Notes under the pieces: model-generated | Seen by the model: the letters and a program-made list of their open reading frames with translations, nothing else | What the model was told of the DNA's origin: nothing | Database searches by the model: none | NCBI GenBank assembly: GCA_017577895.1 | Contig: PKQY01000036.1 | Span: forward strand, 1 to 19,555 | Origin: Bacillota bacterium | Lineage (GTDB): Bacteria > Bacillota > Bacilli > ZCTH02-B2 | Direction: 5' to 3' | DNA length: 19,555 bases | Translations under genes and position numbers: made by a program | In this document: positions 7,683 through 13,472 of the stretch, in pieces | Position numbering within the stretch: position 1 is the first letter of the stretch | How the letters are laid out: each line of letters begins with the position of its first letter

Positions 7683-8852
7683 TTATTGCCCGGGAAATGT
7701 CGTCAACACGTCCTGCAAAATGCCGACAGCTTCGTCGATGTGGCTCTCTTCGACGACGAGCGGCGGCAACAGGCGAATGACGTGGGGACCGGCCTGCAAC
7801 GTCAACAAGCCTTTCGCCTGGGCGGCCCGAATGAACGGTTCTGCCGGTTCCGCAAGCTCGATCCCGAGCAACAAGCCCTTGCCGCGGATGTCTTTGACCC
7901 GGAGGCAATCGGCCAACGCCGCCTGCAAAGCAGACATGAGACGTTCGCCCATCTTCAAGGCCCGCTCCGGGATGCGTTCTTCTTCCATCGTTTCAATGGT
8001 GCCCAACGCGGCCGACATGGCCAAGGGCGTGCCGCCAAACGTGCTGCCGTGACTGCCCGGTGTAAAGGCCGGAATCGTGTGGGCTTTGCCCAATACCGCA
8101 CCCACCGGCATGCCGTTGCCGAGCCCTTTCGCCAACGTCACGATGTCCGGCTCCACGCCGTACCGTTGAAAGCCGAACCAGGCCCCGAGACGGCCCATGC
8201 CGGTTTGCACTTCGTCGATAATGAGCAGGATGCCCTTTTCGTCACACAGCCGCCGCACCGCCCGCAGCCAGTCGGCATCGGCCGGGTGCACCCCGCCTTC
8301 CGCCTGCACCACTTCCAGCAAGACCGCGCACGTGGCGTCGCTGATGGCGTCTTCCAACGCCGCCAAGTCGTTGTACGGCACGTGCTTGAAGCCCGCCGGC
8401 AGCGGCTCAAACCCTTCCTTCACTTTGTTTTGTCCCGTGGCCGTCAACGTCGCCAACGTCCGGCCGTGAAACGATTGAACAAACGTGATCACTTCCCCGG
8501 CATTTCTGCCCTGCACCTTTTGCGCGTACCGGCGCGCCAACTTGATGGCCCCTTCGTTGGCTTCCGCTCCGCTGTTGCAAAAAAACGCTGCATCCATCCC
8601 GCTGAGGCGGGTCAATTTCCGGGCCACTTCTTCCTGCAGCGGCTGTTCATACAAATTGGACGTGTGCCACAGCTTGGCCAACTGGGCTTCCACCCGCGCC
8701 TTCACCCGCGGATGGACGTGCCCCAAGTTGCAGACGGCGATGCCGGACGTAAAATCCAAGTAACGCCGCCCGGCCGCATCCCACAGCCAAACCCCCTCCC
8801 CGCGCTCAAAGGCGAGGGGAAAACGGGCATACGTCGGAAACAGCGCGCTCAT
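7683..8852 (-). CDS. argD: Acetylornithine aminotransferase
   Basis: A 389-residue class III PLP aminotransferase that converts N-acetylglutamate semialdehyde and glutamate to N2-acetylornithine. The N-terminus contains RYLDFTSGIAVCNLGHVHP. The cofactor-phosphate region holds NSGAEANEGAIKLAR, the conserved aspartate is in LLIIDEVQTGMGR, and the Schiff-base lysine is K242 in TLAKGLGNGMPVGA. The start overlaps the argB stop in ATGA and has GGGAGGTGA in the end of argB, so translation is coupled. Related ornithine and GABA aminotransferases share these motifs; the arg-operon position settles the call. Some ArgD proteins also act in lysine synthesis, which cannot be judged here. Confidence 0.96.
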   Translation of the reverse strand: MSALFPTYARFPLAFERGEGVWLWDAAGRRYLDFTSGIAVCNLGHVHPRVKARVEAQLAKLWHTSNLYEQPLQEEVARKLTRLSGMDAAFFCNSGAEANEGAIKLARRYAQKVQGRNAGEVITFVQSFHGRTLATLTATGQNKVKEGFEPLPAGFKHVPYNDLAALEDAISDATCAVLLEVVQAEGGVHPADADWLRAVRRLCDEKGILLIIDEVQTGMGRLGAWFGFQRYGVEPDIVTLAKGLGNGMPVGAVLGKAHTIPAFTPGSHGSTFGGTPLAMSAALGTIETMEEERIPERALKMGERLMSALQAALADCLRVKDIRGKGLLLGIELAEPAEPFIRAAQAKGLLTLQAGPHVIRLLPPLVVEESHIDEAVGILQDVLTTFPGQ

Positions 8853-9646
8853 CGGCTCACCTCCCGGGCCGTCCGAAAGACGGTGCCCACGGCTTCGCCT
8901 TGTAAAAACCGGCTCAGAACCCCTTCCTGGGCGCCCGGCAAAATGGCCACTTCCTGGACCCCTTGCGCCAAGACGTCCAAGGCGGCCCGCACTTTCGGGA
9001 TCATGCCGCCGCGAATGTGCCCGTCGGCGATATACGCTTCCACCTCTTCCGGCGTCAATTGGCGCAAAAACCGTTTTTGCCCCTTTTCTTCCACATAGAC
9101 GGCCTCTACATCGGTCAACAGCAGCAATTTTTCCGCGCCCAACGCTGCCGCTACCGCGCCGGCCGCCGTGTCGGCGTTGATGTTCAAATGTTGACCGGAC
9201 GTATCGATCCCCAAGGAAGCGATGACCGGAATGTACCCTTGCGCGGTCAAGTGGGCAATCAACTCCGTGTTCACCGCGATGACATGCCCGACATAGCCGA
9301 GCCGCTCATCGGCCATCTCTGCCGTCAACAACCGGCCGTCCACGCCGCTCAAACCGATCGCCTTCCCGCCGGCCGTCAAAAGCCGCCCGACCAATTGCTT
9401 ATTCGTCAAACCGGCCAAGGCCATTTCCACCACTTCCAGCGTGGCCGAATCGGTGACCCGCAGCCCGTCCACAAAGCGGCTTTCCACATTCAGCCGCGCC
9501 AGCAACCCGTTGATCACCGGCCCGCCGCCGTGGACGACGACCGGCCGCCACCCGGCTTCCGGCAACCGGGCCAATTCCTCGTAAAAGGCCGTCGGCAACT
9601 GCTCCAACGTACTGCCGCCACATTTGATGACCAAATACGGTTGCAA
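8849..9646 (-). CDS. argB: Acetylglutamate kinase
   Basis: A 265-residue amino-acid kinase that phosphorylates N-acetylglutamate. It begins MQPYLVIKCGGS with the K-C-G-G-S nucleotide loop at residues 8-12, then VVHGGGP, a SGVDGRLL block, and INADTAAGAVAAALGA near the C-terminal third. I chose the TTG at 9646: an ideal AAGGAGG ends seven bases before it, and the N-terminus then matches the family. In-frame ATGs upstream (such as 9667) lack such a site. With this start there is no N-terminal helix of the kind found in arginine-inhibited hexameric kinases, so feedback by arginine at this enzyme is doubtful (inference). The gene overlaps argD by 4 bases and follows argJ by 87. Confidence 0.94.
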   Translation of the reverse strand: MQPYLVIKCGGSTLEQLPTAFYEELARLPEAGWRPVVVHGGGPVINGLLARLNVESRFVDGLRVTDSATLEVVEMALAGLTNKQLVGRLLTAGGKAIGLSGVDGRLLTAEMADERLGYVGHVIAVNTELIAHLTAQGYIPVIASLGIDTSGQHLNINADTAAGAVAAALGAEKLLLLTDVEAVYVEEKGQKRFLRQLTPEEVEAYIADGHIRGGMIPKVRAALDVLAQGVQEVAILPGAQEGVLSRFLQGEAVGTVFRTAREVSR

Positions 9647-9653
9647 CCGCACT

Positions 9654-9660
9654 CCTCCTT
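9654..9660 (-). promoter_or_regulatory. Ribosome-binding site fixing the TTG start of argB
   Basis: AAGGAGG on the minus strand, seven bases before TTG 9646. The nearby GTG in the same frame is only a few bases from it and so badly spaced, which favours TTG. Confidence 0.85.
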
Positions 9661-9682
9661 CCCGCATCCGCCCTCCCGCAAA

Positions 9683-9718
9683 ACTTTGGCCTACCACGTC
9701 ACTTTGGCCGACCACGTC
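9683..9718. repeat. 18-bp tandem duplication in the argJ-argB gap
   Basis: ACTTTGGCCTACCACGTC (9683-9700) is directly followed by ACTTTGGCCGACCACGTC (9701-9718), identical at 17 of 18 positions. It fills much of the 87-base gap. Confidence 0.85.
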
Positions 9719-9733
9719 ACTCGAAGGCTCACG

Positions 9734-10975
9734 CTAACTGCGATAACTGGCGTTGATGTGAATGTATCCTTCCGTCAAATCGCTGCCCCAGGCGGTGGCG
9801 GCCGCTTCCCCCAACCCGAGATGGACGCGGATGGTCACCAGCTCCGGCGCCAGGGCCGCCGTCGCCGCCGCTTCGTCGTAAGCCGTCGGCATGCCCGCTT
9901 CGACCACTTGCACCGGACCCAGCCAGACGCTCACCCGTTCCGGCACAATGGCACAGCCGCTGTTGCCCACCGCCATCACGATGCGGCCCCAGTTGGCGTC
10001 ACCGCCGTAAACGGCGGTCTTGACCAAGTTGGACTGGACAATGGTGCGGGCCACCCGGCGGGCCATGGCGCGATCCACCGCTCCTTCCACCGTCACCTCG
10101 ATCAGGCGGGTGGCGCCTTCCCCGTCGCGGGCCACTTGTTTCGCCAACTCCACACACACCGCAGACAAGGCCTGTACGAAGGCCGGCCAATCGGGATGGT
10201 CCGGCGAAAGGGGGCGGTTGCCGGCCAGCCCGCTGGCCATGACCAACACCATGTCGTTGGTGCTCGTATCCCCATCGACGCTGATCATGTTGAAGCTGTC
10301 GTCCACCGCCGTCCGCAGCGCCTCCTCTAACGCCGAAGGTTCCACCGCCGCGTCGGTGGTCAAAAACGCCAACATGGTGGCCATATTCGGATGAACCATG
10401 CCGGCGCCTTTCGCCGCACCGGCAATGGTCACCGCACACCCGTCCACCATCAACTGTGTTTGCGCCGTCTTCCGCCGCGTGTCGGTGGTGCAAATGGCGT
10501 TGGCAAAGGCAACACTGCCGGCGTCCTTCGACAGTTCCACCGCCGCAATGCCCCGCTCCACGTTTTCCATCGGCAAAAACTCGCCGATGACCCCGGTCGA
10601 CGCCACCGCCACGTGATGTTCGGCAATGCCGAACCGTCGGGCCACCGCCCGGCGCATGTTCCGGGCGTCGGCCAATCCCCGTTCACCGGTACAGGCGTTG
10701 GCATTGCCGCTGTTGACGACGACGGCCTGCAGCCGTCCCCCTTGCACCAGGCTTTCTTCCGTCACTTTCAACGGAGCTGCCCGAAAGGCGTTTGTCGTGT
10801 AAACCGCCGCACTGACCGCCGGCACTTCGCAGTACAAAATGCCCAAATCGAGTTCGGCCGGCTTGATGCCGCACGCCACTCCCCCGGCCGAAAATCCCCG
10901 TGGCGCGGTGACCTGGCCCGGCACCTGCACCCGTGCATCGCTGCCGCCGATGCGCACCGCCTCTTTCATCTCCAT
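9734..10975 (-). CDS. argJ: Bifunctional ornithine acetyltransferase / N-acetylglutamate synthase
   Basis: A 413-residue member of the ArgJ Ntn-hydrolase-like family. It moves the acetyl group from acetylornithine to glutamate, making the pathway cyclic; bifunctional forms also acetylate glutamate from acetyl-CoA. The self-cleavage site A-T-M-L is present with the nucleophile T200, inside a stretch reading GMVHPNMATMLAF. The C-terminal block has KTAVYGGDANWGRI. The reading frame is open upstream to 11293, but GGAGGAGG lies just before the ATG at 10975 and the product then starts at the normal place. No separate argA or argE is in the window, in line with ArgJ doing both jobs. It lies 152 bases after argC and 87 before argB. 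Whether it accepts acetyl-CoA cannot be read from sequence. Confidence 0.96.
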   Translation of the reverse strand: MEMKEAVRIGGSDARVQVPGQVTAPRGFSAGGVACGIKPAELDLGILYCEVPAVSAAVYTTNAFRAAPLKVTEESLVQGGRLQAVVVNSGNANACTGERGLADARNMRRAVARRFGIAEHHVAVASTGVIGEFLPMENVERGIAAVELSKDAGSVAFANAICTTDTRRKTAQTQLMVDGCAVTIAGAAKGAGMVHPNMATMLAFLTTDAAVEPSALEEALRTAVDDSFNMISVDGDTSTNDMVLVMASGLAGNRPLSPDHPDWPAFVQALSAVCVELAKQVARDGEGATRLIEVTVEGAVDRAMARRVARTIVQSNLVKTAVYGGDANWGRIVMAVGNSGCAIVPERVSVWLGPVQVVEAGMPTAYDEAAATAALAPELVTIRVHLGLGEAAATAWGSDLTEGYIHINASYRS

Positions 10976-11004
10976 CGCCTCCTCCGAGGATCCGTTTCGA
11001 CACC

Positions 11005-11036
11005 CAAGTCCCGACAACATCAAGTCCCGACAACAT
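11005..11036. repeat. 16-bp perfect tandem duplication upstream of argJ
   Basis: CAAGTCCCGACAACAT occurs twice head to tail (11005-11020 and 11021-11036), with no mismatch, in the argC-argJ gap. Confidence 0.92.
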
Positions 11037-11114
11037 ATCCTTAAGGCAATCACTGGACAACAGGAATTGACCGCTCCCGTACGGCTGACTCCGCCGGCCA
11101 CCTGTGCGCTTTTT

Positions 11115-11140
11115 TTACGGATACGACTTACGGATACAAC
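11115..11140. repeat. 13-bp tandem duplication spanning the argC stop
   Basis: TTACGGATACGAC (11115-11127) and TTACGGATACAAC (11128-11140) differ at one position. The second copy (plus coordinates) holds the last codons and stop of argC, so the duplication lies half in and half out of the gene. Confidence 0.85.
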
Positions 11141-12159
11141 GGGGTCCCTTCCAGCGCCAACGTCTCGGGCCAGCCGTGGCGGACGTTGAAGTTTTGCACC
11201 GCTTGGCCCGCCGCGCCTTTGACCAAATTGTCGATGACCGAAACGACCGTAATGCGCCCGGTCCGCTCGTCGGCCGTCACGCCGATGTCGCAATAATTGG
11301 ACCCGGTCACTTCTTTCGTGGCCGGATACTGTCCCGCCGGACGAATGCGCACGAAGGGCTCGTCGGCATAAAACGACCGATACAACGCGTGCACGTCAGC
11401 CGCCGTCACCGCCTGCCGCGGCGTGGCGTAGATGGTGCACATCATACCCCGTGTCATGGGGATGAGGTGGGTGAGAAACGACACTTGCACCGTTTCGCCG
11501 GCCAACTGTCCGGCAAACCGCTCGATTTCCGGAATGTGCTGATGCCGGTTGACCTTGTACACGCTCAAATTTTCGTTCACTTCGCTGAACGAATGGGTCA
11601 CGTTGGACGTCCGGCCCGCCCCGGACACGCCCGACTTGGCGTCGACGATGATGGACCGGACATCGATGAGCCGTTCTTTCAACAAAGGCGCCAACCCCAA
11701 CAGCGTCGCCGTCGGATAACAGCCCGGGTTGGCGATGAGATCCGCCGTCCGCACTGCGTCCCGGAACAATTCCGTCAACCCGTAGACTGCCTTCTCCAAC
11801 AAAGCGGCCGGTGCCGGCGATTTCCCGTACCACGTTTCGTAATCTTCCGGTCGCGCCAGGCGCAAATCGCCGGACAAATCGATGACCTTCAACCCCTTCG
11901 CCGCCAACCGGGGCGTCAGTTGGGCGCTGACGCCGCTCGGCGTGGCCATGAACACCCACTCGGCGCAATCGGCCACGGCCTCGACATCGAACTTCCCGAC
12001 CCACGTCTCCTCGCCGACGTGGGGAAAAATGGCCGACAGCGGCTGGTCCCCTTGCGAATGGGCAAACAAATGAATGCCTTTCACTTCCGGATGCCGTTTC
12101 AACAAACGGTACAACTCGGCGCCGCCGTACCCGCTGGCACCGACAATGGCCACTTGCAT
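11128..12159 (-). CDS. argC: N-acetyl-gamma-glutamyl-phosphate reductase
   Basis: A 343-residue NADPH-dependent reductase that makes N-acetylglutamate semialdehyde. The N-terminal dinucleotide loop GASGYGG is at residues 7-13; the active-site cysteine is C147 in ANPGCYPTA; HQHIPEIE and the HLIPMTRGM block follow. The ATG at 12159 has GGAGAGGAGAAGG before it; an in-frame ATG at 12180 is poorer and adds seven unusual residues. It is the first gene of the arginine run and has a near-consensus promoter and an overlapping ARG box at 12213-12242. Its final codons and stop are part of a 13-bp tandem duplication, which has not altered the reading frame. Length is normal. Confidence 0.97.
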   Translation of the reverse strand: MQVAIVGASGYGGAELYRLLKRHPEVKGIHLFAHSQGDQPLSAIFPHVGEETWVGKFDVEAVADCAEWVFMATPSGVSAQLTPRLAAKGLKVIDLSGDLRLARPEDYETWYGKSPAPAALLEKAVYGLTELFRDAVRTADLIANPGCYPTATLLGLAPLLKERLIDVRSIIVDAKSGVSGAGRTSNVTHSFSEVNENLSVYKVNRHQHIPEIERFAGQLAGETVQVSFLTHLIPMTRGMMCTIYATPRQAVTAADVHALYRSFYADEPFVRIRPAGQYPATKEVTGSNYCDIGVTADERTGRITVVSVIDNLVKGAAGQAVQNFNVRHGWPETLALEGTPLYP

Positions 12160-12212
12160 GCTGCCTTCTCCTCTCCGCACGTCGTATTCCGTTCATGAAA
12201 ATATCTTGCATC

Positions 12213-12241
12213 ATTATACGAAGATGTGAATAAAAATACAA
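12213..12241 (-). promoter_or_regulatory. Sigma-A promoter of the arginine operon
   Basis: On the minus strand TTGTAT (12236-12241), a spacer of exactly 17 and a consensus TATAAT (12213-12218). Transcription would start near 12206, about 47 bases before the argC ATG. Confidence 0.85.
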
Positions 12242-12242
12242 C
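12225..12242 (-). promoter_or_regulatory. ARG box (ArgR/AhrC operator) over the argC promoter
   Basis: The plus-strand 18-mer TGTGAATAAAAATACAAC matches the AhrC consensus CATGAATAAAAATKCAAK at 15 of 18 positions. It covers the -35 and most of the spacer, so bound repressor would block RNA polymerase. AhrC/ArgR binds such sites with arginine as corepressor (established knowledge); its action here is inference. The ahrC gene is not in the window. Confidence 0.82.
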
Positions 12243-12266
12243 AGGCATCCGAGGGCCGGATGCCTG
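12231..12266 (-). terminator. Rho-independent terminator of prfB
   Basis: CAGGCATCCG (12242-12251) and CGGATGCCTG (12257-12266) form a perfect 10-bp stem with a 5-base loop. On the minus strand it is followed by TTGTATTTTTATT. The T-rich tail is the same DNA as the argC -35 and ARG box. Confidence 0.85.
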
Positions 12267-12313
12267 AACCGAAATCCATGGCCATGGACGCACCATTTGT
12301 GAGGACGACTGGG

Positions 12314-13445
12314 CTAGGTGGACGGCTTGGCCGACGCTGACTTCTGCCCGACTTGCATCCGTAAATAGGCGTCGATAAACATGTCGATCTCGCCGTCCAT
12401 CACCGCTTGCACGTTGCCGGTTTCCACTTGCGTCCGATGGTCTTTCACCAGGCTGTACGGGTGAAACACGTAGGAACGAATTTGGCTTCCCCAGCCGATC
12501 TCTTTCTGCTCGCCCCGCAGGGCGGCCAGTTCTTTTTCCTGTTCTTCCCGTTTCTTTTCGTACAGACGGGCTTTCAAAATTTTCATCGCCCGCTCCCGGT
12601 TCTGAATTTGGGACCGCTCCGACTGGCACGTGACGACGATGCCCGTGGGCAAGTGGGTGATGCGCACCGCCGAGTCCGTCGTGTTGACGTGCTGGCCGCC
12701 AGCACCGCTGGAACGGAACACGTCGATTTTCAGATCTTCGGGCCGGATGGTCACTTCCAAATCGTCGTCCAATTCCGGCATGACGTTGCACGACACGAAC
12801 GACGTATGGCGCCGCCCCGATGCATCGAAGGGCGAGATGCGCACCAGCCGGTGCACGCCTTTTTCCGCCTTCAAATACCCGTAGGCGTTATGGCCTTTGA
12901 TGAGCAACGTCACGCTTTTGACCCCGGCCTCATCCCCCGGCAAATAATCCAACGTCTCCACCTGATACCCGCGTTTTTCCGCCCACCGGGTGTACATGCG
13001 CAACAACATGCTGGCCCAATCTTGCGATTCGGTCCCGCCAGCACCGGGATGCAGTTCCAAAATGGCGTTGTTCTTGTCGTAAGGTTCGTCGAGCAACAAC
13101 TGCAGCTCGAACCGTTCCATGGCCTTCTTCAAGTCGTGAATGCCCTGGGCCAACTCCGGTTCGAGGCTTTCGTCGTTTTCTTCTTCCGCCAATTCCAGCA
13201 ACACGGTCAAATCGTCAATGCGGCTTTCAAAGTTGCTCAACGTCTCTACTTGTTCCTTCAACGCTTTCGTTTCCTGCATCACTTTTTGCGCCTTCTCCTG
13301 GTCATCCCAGAAGTCGGGCGCCATCATCTGTTGTTCCAGTTCAGCAATGCGCGCCTCTTTTGCCGGGACGTCAAAGAGACTCCCTCATTTCAGCAATGCG
13401 GCGCGCCATTTGTTGCAGTTGTTGGCGAATTTCTCCAAACGTCAT
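12314..13445 (-). CDS. prfB: Peptide chain release factor 2, with programmed +1 frameshift
   Basis: Encodes RF2, which ends translation at UGA and UAA. The first 24 codons (MTFGEIRQQLQQMARRIAEM...) run from ATG 13445 to a CTT followed by an in-frame TGA at 13371-13373. Slipping +1 at CTT-TGA-C joins them to the main frame DVPAKEARIAEL..., ending at 12314. An AGGGAG just before the slip site is the stimulatory Shine-Dalgarno-like element. The total is 376 residues. RF2 landmarks are the stop-codon-recognition tripeptide SPF (204-206) and the catalytic GGQ (249-251) in SGAGGQHVNTTDSAVR. SPF separates it from RF1, which has PxT. GAAGGGATG precedes the start. It follows secA by 27 bases, as in B. 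subtilis. Annotation that stops at the TGA would lose the N-terminus. Confidence 0.96.
13370..13389 (-). promoter_or_regulatory. Programmed +1 ribosomal frameshift site of prfB
   Basis: On the minus strand an AGGGAG element is followed by TCT and CTTTGAC. The in-frame TGA is codon 25. When RF2 is scarce, termination is slow and the ribosome slips from CTT to TTT, making more RF2 (established mechanism). Confidence 0.95.
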
Positions 13446-13472
13446 CGCATCATCCCTTCTTTCACCGTCGGT

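Noticed and set aside
7323..9098. A 591-codon plus-strand frame opposite argF, argD and argB
   Set aside because: It crosses three certain genes in antisense with low-complexity H/R/Q/P-rich composition and no domain.
10976..11293. An N-terminal extension of ArgJ (open frame to 11293)
   Set aside because: It would overlap argC, lacks ribosome sites and would translate the tandem repeat; GGAGGAGG at the 10975 ATG is clear.
12192..12211. CATGAAAATATCTTGCAT as a second ARG box at argC
   Set aside because: The half-site spacing is one base too long and only about 12 of 18 positions match, so I kept only the strong box.
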